Below are positions 14,541-22,345 of a DNA stretch of 22,345 bases, piece after piece (the first letter of the stretch is position 1; every line of letters begins with the position of its first letter). The stretch is from an uncultured Azohydromonas sp. (GTDB taxonomy: Bacteria; Pseudomonadota; Gammaproteobacteria; Burkholderiales; Burkholderiaceae_C): positions 1-22,345 of the forward strand of contig NZ_CALAOH010000068.1 in assembly GCF_937926365.1 (NCBI RefSeq), in the 5' to 3' direction. The position numbers and the translations under genes were made by a program. The notes under the pieces were generated by a model. It had not been told where the DNA came from and ran no database searches. It saw only the letters and a program-made list of their open reading frames with translations.

Positions 14541-15640
14541 CAGGCGCTCCTCTGCGCGGTGGCGGCCGCCGCGGCGGCCCGGGCGCCGCGCTGCCAGCGC
14601 AGGCGGTAGTGGATGAGCGTGTCGCAGGCCAGCAGGCTGAACAGCAGCAGGCCCTGGAACACGCCGGTGATGGACTTGGGCAGGCCCAGGCGCGACTGCG
14701 CCAGTTCTCCACCGATGAAGAACATGCTCATCAGGATGGCGGACAGCGCGATGCCGCCCGGGTGCAGCCGCCCAACGAAGGCGACGATGATTGCGGCGAA
14801 ACCGTAGCCCGCGGGCACGTGCGGCGTGAGCTGGCCCAGCGGCCCCACGGCCTCCAGCGCGCCGGCCAGGCCCGCCGCGCCGCCGGACAGCAGCAGCGCC
14901 GTCCACAACGCGCCGCGCGAGGAGAAGCCCGCATAGCGCGCCGCCAGCGGCGCCAGCCCGCCCACCTGCAACTGGAAGCCGGCGTAGGTGCGGAACAGGA
15001 ACAGCCAGGCCGCCACCACCGCCCCCAGCGCGATCAGCACGCCGATGTTGGCGCGCAGGCCGTCGATGAGGCGCGGAATCTTGGTTGCGGCGGCAAAGGT
15101 GATGGTCTGCGGAAAATTGAAACCCTGCGGGTCCTTCCACGGGCCGTACACCAGGTAGCCCAGCAGCAGCTCGGCCACGTACACCAGCATCAGGCTGACC
15201 AGGATTTCATTCGCGTTGAAGCGGTCGCGCAGCAAGGCCGTGATGCCGGCCCAGAGCATGCCGCCCAGCACGCCGGCCAGCAGGATCGGCAGCACGATCC
15301 AGCGGCTGGAATCGGGCCCGGCCTGCATGGCCATCCACCCGGCGCCCAGCGCCCCGAGGATGAACTGCCCCTCGGCGCCGATGTTCCAGACGTTGGACCT
15401 GAAACACACCGCCAGTCCCAGCGCGATCAGCACCAGCGGCACGGCCTTGATGCTGAGCTCGCCCCAGGCGCGGGCGTCCTTGACGGGTTCGACGAAGAAA
15501 AGCTGCAGGCCGCGCACCGGGTCCTTGCCCAGCAGCATGAACAGGGCGATGCCGATGAGCACCGTGAGGGCCAGCGCCAGCAGCGGCGAGGCCCAGGACA
15601 TGAGGCCGGACGGCTGCGGCCGGGCTTCGAGTTTCAACAT
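14540..15640 (-). CDS. ABC transporter permease, nucleoside-type (BPD_transp_2 family), first subunit
   Basis: The product has 366 residues with multiple membrane helices. CFRSNVWNIGAEGQFILGA at about 79-97 is the conserved signature of the larger permease in nucleoside ABC importers, followed by RDRFNANEILVSLMLVYVAE (about 138-157). The periplasmic loop with GPWKDPQGFNFPQT is also typical. GGLAPLAARYAGFSSRG is the probable ATPase-contact loop. An alanine-rich C-terminal tail (RGARAAAAAATAQRSA) is not conserved in the family as far as I can tell. The gene starts 18 bases after the ATPase gene and overlaps the next permease gene, so the cluster is one operon. Confidence 0.92.
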   Translation of the reverse strand: MLKLEARPQPSGLMSWASPLLALALTVLIGIALFMLLGKDPVRGLQLFFVEPVKDARAWGELSIKAVPLVLIALGLAVCFRSNVWNIGAEGQFILGALGAGWMAMQAGPDSSRWIVLPILLAGVLGGMLWAGITALLRDRFNANEILVSLMLVYVAELLLGYLVYGPWKDPQGFNFPQTITFAAATKIPRLIDGLRANIGVLIALGAVVAAWLFLFRTYAGFQLQVGGLAPLAARYAGFSSRGALWTALLLSGGAAGLAGALEAVGPLGQLTPHVPAGYGFAAIIVAFVGRLHPGGIALSAILMSMFFIGGELAQSRLGLPKSITGVFQGLLLFSLLACDTLIHYRLRWQRGARAAAAAATAQRSA

Positions 15641-15658
15641 GGGGTTCGATCGGAAAGG

Positions 15659-17191
<1,533 letters not shown>

Positions 17192-17528
17192 GGACGGTGA
17201 AACTCCCTTGGATGCCGGCTGGTGCGCCGGAAAAAGTCGTGATTGTGCTATGGCGCAACGGGCCTTCCGCCCCAGCGCGGTGCGTCGGTGGCCGGCGGGC
17301 GGGACGAGCGCCACGGCCGGGCTGTTACAGGGTGCAGCTTTCGTGCCGGATTCACGCGCTTGCGTTGCTTCCCTCCCAGGCGCCGCACTTTGCCCATCGT
17401 CAAGCTCACGGCATTGACGGCCTGGAAGTGCCGGCTGCAACCGCACGGGACCATTCACACCCCGGCTTCCAGGCCGATAGCCAGGCCACCCCGTCGCCTG
17501 TACCGGGGCTCTAAAGCCGTTCGCAGTC
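17192..17528. other. Intergenic region between purine operon and the Bug pseudogene
   Basis: This 337-base gap separates two divergent units and must hold the promoter of the purine operon. I found no convincing -35/-10 pair. A short hairpin with five-base arms lies at 17215-17230. No family-recognisable coding sequence is visible on either strand. Confidence 0.4.
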
Positions 17529-18082
17529 GTGAAGTACCTCCTCACCCGCCGCCAGCTCAACCTGGGCCTGGCCGCCGCGCTGGCGGCGCCGGCCATGGGC
17601 TCGGCCTCAACCTGGCCCAGCAAACCCATCCGCCTCATCGTGCCCTACCCGCCGGGCGGCTTCACCGACGTGACGGCGCGCCTGGTCGGGCAGAAGCTCG
17701 CCGAGGCGCTGGGGCAGCCGGTGCGCATCGACAACAAGCCCGGCGCCAACGGCACCATCGGCGTCGATGCGCTCGCGAAGTCGGCGCCCGACGGCCACAC
17801 CTTCGCCGTCGTCATCGCCGCGCACGCGGCCAACACCTCGCTGTACGCGCGGCTGCCCTACGACCCGGCATCCTGGCGCCCGCGGGAACCCCGCCGGCGG
17901 TGCTGCGCCGCGTTGCGGATGAGGTGGCCCGCATCGTCAGGCACGAGGACACCCGCGCCCGGCTCGAAACCATGGGCACGCTGCCCGTGGGCAGCACGGC
18001 CGAGGCATTCGAGAGCTTCATCGCCGCCGAGACGGCGAAGTGGCGCGGCGTCATCCGCACGGCCCGGATCGCGCTGGACTGA
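17529..18082 (+). pseudogene. Bug-family (TctC-like) periplasmic binding protein, internally deleted
   Basis: Intact Bug proteins have about 320 residues and bind carboxylates for tripartite or orphan uptake. The first part reads well from a GTG at 17529: a signal peptide with twin arginine (TRRQLNLGLAAALAA), then WPSKPIRLIVPYPPGG, the PGANGTIGVDALAKSAPDGH block and SLYARLPYDPA, ending near 17869. The family's C-terminal part then appears in another frame: GILAPAGTPPAVLRRVADEV, ARLETMGTLPVGST and FESFIAAETAKWRGVI, with a stop at 18082. About 140 codons are missing at the junction and the frame is lost, so no functional protein is made. No tctA or tctB gene is nearby. The pseudogene call is strong because both flanks are recognisable and only the middle is missing. 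Confidence 0.88.
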
Positions 18083-18121
18083 GGGCCGGCCGGATCGGCC
18101 CTCTCTCGCGCCTACAGGCGC
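18081..18121. terminator. Two hairpins between convergent genes
   Basis: GAGGGCCG (18081-18088) pairs with CGGCCCTC (18096-18103), and GCGCCT (18108-18113) with AGGCGC (18116-18121). They fill the gap between the Bug pseudogene and the end of lutB. No T-run on either side; likely transcript-end structures. Confidence 0.45.
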
Positions 18122-18139
18122 AACGCGAACCGCCACCCG

Positions 18140-19636
18140 TCACGGCCTTGCGCCGCCGTCCCGGCGTTGCGCCGCCAGCCGCTCGCGCAGCCCGCGCGCG
18201 GCCGGACGCATCGGCGTGCGGTGCGCCGTCCAGCCGCCCTGCGACGCCGGCACGAGCGCGTGCAGCCGATGGCCCAGGCGCAGCGCACCGCGGTACAGGC
18301 GCGGACGCTCGTTGAGCCAGGCCCACAGCTTCCAGGCCAGCGCCTCGCGCCAGTCCTTGGCGCTGCCCTGCCCCGCCAGCGGCGGATGCCCGGGGTCCGG
18401 CTCGTGCTTCGCGGCGTGGCGCAGCTGCATCAGCAGGTCCGGGATGGGAATGCCCACCGGGCACACCTCCGCGCAGGCGCCGCACAGGCTGCTGGCGGTG
18501 GGCAGGTCCTGCGTGGGCTCCAGCCCCAGCAGGTGCGGCGAGATGATGGAGCCGATGGGCCCCGGGTAGGTCGTGCCGTAGGCCAGGCCACCGATGCGCG
18601 CGTACACCGGGCAGTGGTTCATGCACGCGCCGCAGCGGATGCACTGCAGCGTGGGGCGGAAGTCCGCATCGCGGTAGGCCTGGCTGCGGCCGTTGTCCAG
18701 CAGGATCAGGTGCAGTTCGCGCGGCCCGTCGAGCTCGCCTGCGCGCCGCGGGCCGGAGATGGCGTTGAAGTAGGTCGTCACCGCCTGCCCGGTGGCCGAG
18801 CGCGTGAGCAGGCTGAACAGCGGCAGCACATGCTCGAAGCGCTCCACCACCTTCTCGATGCCGGTGATGGCGATGTGCACCTCCGGCACCGTGGTGCACA
18901 TGCGGCCGTTGCCCTCGTTCTCCACCAGCACCAGCGTGCCGGTGTCGGCCACCATGAAGTTCACGCCCGAGACGCCGATCTTCGCGTCGCGGAACTCGTT
19001 GCGCAGTACACGGCGGCCGATGGCGATGAGCTCGTCCACGTCCTCGGTGTAGGGCGTCTCGGGAATGCGCTCGGCGAACAGCGCGGCGATCTGCTCCTTG
19101 GTCTTGTGGATCGCCGGCATGATGATGTGGCTGGGCCGCTCGCCGGCGAGCTGCACGATGTACTCGCCCATGTCCGACTCCAGGCAGTCCACGCCGGCCT
19201 CGGCCATGCGGTGGTTCAGCTCGATCTCCTCGCTGACCATCGACTTGCCCTTGATCATCCGGTTGGCGCCGTGCGCGCGCGCCAGCGCCAGGAAGATCGC
19301 GTTGGCTTCCTGCGGCGTGGAGGCCCAGTGCACCTTCACGCCACGCTCGGTCAGGCGCTGCTCCAGGCGCTCCAGCAGGTCGGGCAACTTGGACAGGCTG
19401 TACTGGCGGATGGCCTCGCCCACGTGGCGCAGCGCGTCGAAGCCGGCCGCGTCGCCGAAATGGGACGCGCGCTTGGCCTGCAGGAAGTCCATCGCGCTCC
19501 TGAAGCTGCGGCGCAGGTGCGCGTCGTCCACGGCCTCGCGCGTGCGCGCCTTGAAGGCGCGCGGATCGACGAAGTGCAGCGGCGCCTCGGCCACCGTGCT
19601 GGAAGGCGTGTCCTGGTGCGTCAGTTGAGTGCTCAT
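18140..19636 (-). CDS. lutB: L-lactate oxidation iron-sulfur protein LutB
   Basis: The 498-residue product is the LutB/YkgF component of the non-flavin L-lactate dehydrogenase complex that oxidises lactate to pyruvate. The N-terminal two-thirds is a LUD domain, with ANRMIKGKSMVSEEIELN at about 124-141 and GVNFMVADTGTLVLVENEGN at about 224-243. The ferredoxin-like part follows with cysteines 332, 335, 338 and 342 (CIRCGACMNHCPVY) and 385, 388 and 392 (CGACAEVCPVGIP), which bind iron-sulfur clusters. The long C-terminal tail (about 400-498) is typical of LutB. Its start overlaps the stop of lutC by four bases (ATGA), so the two are translationally coupled. Cytoplasmic. Identification is strong through domain content and neighbours. 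Confidence 0.95.
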   Translation of the reverse strand: MSTQLTHQDTPSSTVAEAPLHFVDPRAFKARTREAVDDAHLRRSFRSAMDFLQAKRASHFGDAAGFDALRHVGEAIRQYSLSKLPDLLERLEQRLTERGVKVHWASTPQEANAIFLALARAHGANRMIKGKSMVSEEIELNHRMAEAGVDCLESDMGEYIVQLAGERPSHIIMPAIHKTKEQIAALFAERIPETPYTEDVDELIAIGRRVLRNEFRDAKIGVSGVNFMVADTGTLVLVENEGNGRMCTTVPEVHIAITGIEKVVERFEHVLPLFSLLTRSATGQAVTTYFNAISGPRRAGELDGPRELHLILLDNGRSQAYRDADFRPTLQCIRCGACMNHCPVYARIGGLAYGTTYPGPIGSIISPHLLGLEPTQDLPTASSLCGACAEVCPVGIPIPDLLMQLRHAAKHEPDPGHPPLAGQGSAKDWREALAWKLWAWLNERPRLYRGALRLGHRLHALVPASQGGWTAHRTPMRPAARGLRERLAAQRRDGGARP

Positions 19637-20352
19637 CGCGGCTCCTGGGCGGCTTGCAGGTCGTTCACCAGCACGATCACGAGCTCCCGGGGCCCGTGCG
19701 CGCCGAAGGCCAGCACCTGCTGGATGTCGGCGGTCTTGGACGGGCCGGTGACCAGCAGCAGGTTGGTGGGCATGTCGTCCTGGGCGGCGGTGACGGCGCT
19801 CATCGCCGCCGGCAGCCCGGCATACAGGCGGCTGGCGCGCAGCACCGCCACGTGCAGCGGCGGCACCAGCGACAGCGTGCGCGGCTCATGCGCGCCCGGG
19901 CGCAGCACCAGCGTGCCGGTGTCGGCGATCCCGGCCTCGGCACCGGTGACGCCGGCGTCGATGGCATCGAAGAGCTCGCCCTTCCACTGCGCCAGCGGCG
20001 TGTCGAAGCGGCGTACCTGCAGCCCGTGCAGCGCGGTGTCCAGGCCGGGCTGCAGCGTGCTGGCGGCACCGATGGCCACGCGGGCACACCCGCGCTGCGC
20101 CAGCGCCTGGCGCACCACCTGCGGCCAGTCGGCCTCGGACGCGTGCAGCACCTCGGCACGCCAGCCCCGGGCCGCGGTCTCGAAGGGGGCCAGCAGCGTG
20201 GCCGGGTCCACGCGCGGGCCGCGGCTGCCGCGGCCATAAGGCCCATCGAGGTAGGGCGAGAGATCGGGCTGGCGCAACGGCGCGGCCGGCGCGGCGGCGC
20301 GCAGCGCGCCCAGGATAGCGGCGCGGGCGCCGCGGGTGTCGGGCAGGTTCAT
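19633..20352 (-). CDS. lutC: L-lactate oxidation protein LutC (LUD domain)
   Basis: The product has 239 residues and is the LutC/YkgG partner of the lactate oxidation complex. The LUD domain occupies the C-terminal two-thirds: RVAIGAASTL, then AGVTGAEAGIADTGTLVLRP (about 133-152), LSLVPPLHVAVL, and DMPTNLLLVTGPSKTADIQQ (about 194-213), ending in GPRELVIVLVND. The same IADTGTLVL motif also occurs in LutB, reflecting a shared LUD fold. The N-terminal 60 residues are less conserved. The gene lies between lutA (21-base gap) and lutB (four-base overlap), an A-C-B order where A-B-C is the common arrangement. Its exact biochemical part in the complex is not established even in model organisms. Confidence 0.93.
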   Translation of the reverse strand: MNLPDTRGARAAILGALRAAAPAAPLRQPDLSPYLDGPYGRGSRGPRVDPATLLAPFETAARGWRAEVLHASEADWPQVVRQALAQRGCARVAIGAASTLQPGLDTALHGLQVRRFDTPLAQWKGELFDAIDAGVTGAEAGIADTGTLVLRPGAHEPRTLSLVPPLHVAVLRASRLYAGLPAAMSAVTAAQDDMPTNLLLVTGPSKTADIQQVLAFGAHGPRELVIVLVNDLQAAQEPR

Positions 20353-20373
20353 GGCAGAGGGCTCCCGGGGTGT

Positions 20374-21186
20374 TCAGTCCGTGACTTGCTGCGCGGCATC
20401 GCGCGCGCCCAGGCGCTCGCGCACGAAGCTCGCCAGGTGCACGCAGCGCGGCAGGGTCTCGCCCGCGGCGCGGCGCTTCTCGGCGGCGTGGTGCAGGTTG
20501 AGCAGGCAACCGCAATCGGCGCTCACGAGGACCTGCGCGCCGCAGTCGCGTATGGCATCGAGCTTGTCGCCGACCATGGCCCCGGAGATGGCCGGGTGCC
20601 GGGCCGAGAAGGTGCCGCCGAAGCCGCAGCACTCGGCCACGCGCGCCTGCTCGACCAGCTCCACGCCGGGCAGCGCGCGCAGCAGCGCCTCGCTGGGCTG
20701 GTGCGTGCCCATCTCGCGCCGCGCCGAGCACGAGGTATGCAGGGCCACCTTCAGCCGCGGCGTGGGCGACGCCGAGGCCGGCTCGGCCAGGCCGAGCACG
20801 TCGCGCGCGAAGGCACTGAACTCCACCACGCGGGCGCCGATCGCGCGGGCCTGGGCCGCCAGGGCCGGATCGTGCTCGAAGAGCCTGGGCCAGTGGTGCA
20901 CCATCATCCCGGCACAGGAGCCCGAAGGCACGACCACCGGCCAGGGCTGCGGAAACAGGTCCAGCTGCGCGCGCGCCACGCGGCGTGCCTCGTCGGTGTA
21001 GCCGCTGGTGTAGGCCGGCTGCCCGCAGCAGCTCTGCGCCTCGGGAAACTCCACCTCGATGCCGGCGGCGCGGATGAGCTCGATGGCATCCATACCGGCC
21101 TGCGGCGCCATCACATCGACCAGGCAGGTGGAAAAGAAGTAGACCCGCGCCGGGCGGCTCCGGCCTTGGCTCGTGGTGCTGGACAT
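20374..21186 (-). CDS. lutA: L-lactate oxidation protein LutA (CCG-domain, heterodisulfide reductase-like)
   Basis: The product has 270 residues and two cysteine-rich CCG domains like LutA/YkgE and the GlpC/HdrB group. The first motif is SCCGQPAYTSG with Cys53-Cys54; the second is ECCGFGGTFS with Cys186-Cys187. Other conserved cysteines are Cys21 (STCLVD), Cys91 (SGSCAGM), Cys153 (HTSCSARREMG) and the pair in VSADCGCLLNLHHAA. These bind an iron-sulfur centre and pass electrons from lactate. It is the first gene of the lut operon. AGGAAG lies upstream of the ATG at 21186, supporting that start. It is divergent from a LysR gene, with a 131-base gap that presumably holds the regulated promoter. 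Confidence 0.94.
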   Translation of the reverse strand: MSSTTSQGRSRPARVYFFSTCLVDVMAPQAGMDAIELIRAAGIEVEFPEAQSCCGQPAYTSGYTDEARRVARAQLDLFPQPWPVVVPSGSCAGMMVHHWPRLFEHDPALAAQARAIGARVVEFSAFARDVLGLAEPASASPTPRLKVALHTSCSARREMGTHQPSEALLRALPGVELVEQARVAECCGFGGTFSARHPAISGAMVGDKLDAIRDCGAQVLVSADCGCLLNLHHAAEKRRAAGETLPRCVHLASFVRERLGARDAAQQVTD

Positions 21187-21317
21187 GTCGCTTCCTTCCT
21201 TGATGAGTACTGCACGGCGGGGCGCCTTTCATGGCCGGCCCCTCTCCTGCAGCGAACCTAAAATTGAACCTTTCGGATGCCGCCGGAGCCGCCGGCACTG
21301 CCAGCGCCGCCACGCCG
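21187..21317. promoter_or_regulatory. Divergent promoter region between lutA and the LysR gene
   Basis: A lower-GC patch at 21255-21276 (AACCTAAAATTGAACCTTTC) stands out from its GC-rich surroundings and includes TAAAAT. It lies between two divergent starts, where LysR-type regulators normally bind. No clear -35/-10 pair or exact LysR box could be assigned. If it carries the LysR promoter, the ATG at 21231 is upstream of the transcript. Confidence 0.4.
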
Positions 21318-22190
21318 ATGTCCCGACCGCAACGCCTTCCGCCGATCCATGCCCTGGCCGCGTTCGAGAGCGCCGCGCGGCTGGGCGGCTTCGCGCAAGC
21401 GGCCATCGAGCTGTGCATCACGCCCAGCGCGGTGAGCCACCGCATCCGGCAGCTCGAAGCCCATCTCGGCGAGCCGCTGTTCGAGCGGCTGCCCACCGGC
21501 GTGCGCTTGAGCGAGGCGGGCCAGCGTTACCTGCTCGGGGTGCGCGAGGCCTTCGACAAGCTCTACGGCCTGACGCGCAGCACGCCACAGGAAATACGCC
21601 GGCTGCGCGTGGGCTCGCCGCCCACCTTTGCGCGCAACCTGCTCATCCCCCGGTTGCCGGAGTTCTACCAACAGTGGCCCGACATCGAAATCGAGGTCGC
21701 GATCGCCTTGCCGATGGAAGAGCGGCCCGAGCGCCACGACGTGGACATCCGCTTCGGCTCGGGCGCCTTCGACGAGCGCAGCAGCATCCGGCTGTTCGAG
21801 GACCGCCTGGAAGCGCTCGCCGCGCCGCGCTACGTGGAGTCGCGCGGGCTGCGGCATCCACGGGACCTGGCGCGCGCCGAGTTGCTGCGCAGCCCGCTGC
21901 TGCCGTGGCAGCCCTGGCTGGCCGCGGCGGGCCTGGACTGGGCCGAGCCCGCGCGGGGCCCGCTGTTCACCGACCTCGGCATCCTGCTCGAAGCCGCGGC
22001 CAGCGGCCTGGGCGTGGCCGTGTGCGGCCATCAGGTGTCGGCCACCTGGCAGCGCACGGGCCAGCTCGTGCCGCTGTTCGGCGTGACGGCGCCCGCACCC
22101 AGCAGCTACTTCATGCTGGTTGACGAGGCGCTGTCGCAGCGCCCCGAAGTCCTGGCATTCACCGACTGGTTGCGTTCCAGCCTGTCCTGA
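21318..22190 (+). CDS. LysR-family transcriptional regulator (GcvA-like)
   Basis: The product has 290 residues from the ATG at 21318. The winged helix-turn-helix is at about 8-65: LPPIHALAAFESAARLGGFA, then AIELCITPSAVSHRIRQLE and EPLFERLPTGVRLSEAG. The effector domain begins with LRVGSPPTFARNLLIPRLPE (about 96-115) and includes DVDIRFGSGAF, as in GcvA-type members. The start is chosen because family members usually begin about ten residues before PPIHAL; an in-frame ATG at 21231 would add 29 low-complexity residues. Neither start has a clear Shine-Dalgarno site. It is divergent from lutA and convergent with the probable lactate permease gene, so it may regulate lactate use. Most described lut operons are controlled by GntR-type regulators, so this pairing is notable. 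Target and effector are inferred. Confidence 0.9.
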   Translation: MSRPQRLPPIHALAAFESAARLGGFAQAAIELCITPSAVSHRIRQLEAHLGEPLFERLPTGVRLSEAGQRYLLGVREAFDKLYGLTRSTPQEIRRLRVGSPPTFARNLLIPRLPEFYQQWPDIEIEVAIALPMEERPERHDVDIRFGSGAFDERSSIRLFEDRLEALAAPRYVESRGLRHPRDLARAELLRSPLLPWQPWLAAAGLDWAEPARGPLFTDLGILLEAAASGLGVAVCGHQVSATWQRTGQLVPLFGVTAPAPSSYFMLVDEALSQRPEVLAFTDWLRSSLS

Positions 22191-22205
22191 GCGCGCCCTG
22201 CCCCG

Positions 22206-22239
22206 CCGGTACGCGGCGGCGCGGGCGCATTCGTACCGG
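22206..22239. terminator. Inverted repeat between the convergent LysR and permease genes
   Basis: CCGGTACG (22206-22213) pairs perfectly with CGTACCGG (22232-22239) across 18 bases. It lies in the 91-base gap between two convergent genes. No T-run follows; it is a candidate bidirectional terminator. Confidence 0.4.
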
Positions 22240-22281
22240 AGCGCGTGTCGCATAGGGGAGCCGGCCAGGCGCTCGGGTCGA

Positions 22282-22345
22282 TCAGTGGACCACCAGCAGC
22301 GTGAAGGGCCAGACGTAAGCCTGCATCGTCACGAAGATGCCCACC
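22282..22345 (-). CDS. lldP: Probable L-lactate permease, C-terminal fragment
   Basis: Only the last 20 codons are in the window. They read VGIFVTMQAYVWPFTLLVVH then TGA at 22282-22284. The hydrophobic end with the LQAYV-like motif (here MQAYVWPF) resembles the C-terminus of LctP/LldP-type L-lactate permeases, which end in a similar QAYV-x-P/T-W stretch. The location two genes away from lutA fits a lactate uptake function. With so little sequence, a different membrane transporter cannot be excluded. The frame is open to the window edge. Confidence 0.6.
   Translation of the reverse strand, partial: VGIFVTMQAYVWPFTLLVVH

Noticed and set aside
17292..17306. A GG-N10-GC spacing resembling a sigma-54 promoter upstream of the purine operon
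   Set aside because: Only the minimal dinucleotides match and such spacing arises often by chance in GC-rich sequence.

Overview
The window looks like chromosomal DNA of a high-GC beta-proteobacterium, probably order Burkholderiales (Comamonadaceae-like). This is inferred from GC content near 70% by eye, a Bug-family solute-binding gene, Bmp-type purine transporters, PEP-CTERM proteins, a lutA/lutC/lutB lactate cluster and a GcvA-like LysR regulator. No rRNA, tRNA, CRISPR array, phage gene, transposase or insertion sequence was found. The region reads as core metabolism and transport, with two clear gene remnants.

Layout. 97-3718 (minus): a large FtsX/YbbP-type ABC permease followed by a DUF3293 protein with an extra N-terminal region. 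3813-4655 (plus): a LigB/DODA-type extradiol dioxygenase, convergent with a stand-alone Bmp-family substrate-binding protein (4680-5777, minus). 5925-8590 (plus): a small two-helix membrane protein, a periplasmic alpha-carbonic anhydrase and a CaiB/BaiF CoA-transferase. The CoA-transferase overlaps the start of a hydroxymethylglutaryl-CoA lyase gene that is cut off after about 43 codons. 8736-11004 (minus): two paralogous secreted matrixin-like zinc proteases with PEP-CTERM anchors, plus a small exported protein. 11217-17191 (minus): a complete purine/nucleoside ABC transporter (double ATPase, two permeases, Bmp lipoprotein) ending in an adenine deaminase-type gene. 17529-18082 (plus): a Bug-family binding-protein pseudogene with a large internal deletion. 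18140-21186 (minus): lutA, lutC, lutB for L-lactate oxidation, divergent from a LysR regulator (21318-22190, plus). The last 64 bases hold the 3' end of a probable L-lactate permease gene (minus).

How the genes work together. The purine operon imports a purine or nucleoside and the deaminase can convert adenine to hypoxanthine. A strong hairpin with a U-rich tail separates the transporter from the deaminase and may tune their ratio. The stand-alone Bmp protein at 4680-5777 has no transporter beside it and is a clear paralogue of the operon's own binding protein, so it may feed the same transporter with another ligand. The lut cluster and the permease form a lactate uptake and oxidation module, with the LysR gene lying between them. 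The two proteases are presumably sorted by an exosortase encoded elsewhere.

No undescribed multi-gene system is convincingly present. The best leads are the PEP-CTERM protease pair with its AT-rich promoter region, the leader hairpin of the orphan Bmp gene, the hairpin inside the purine operon, and the two truncated genes that mark rearrangement junctions.
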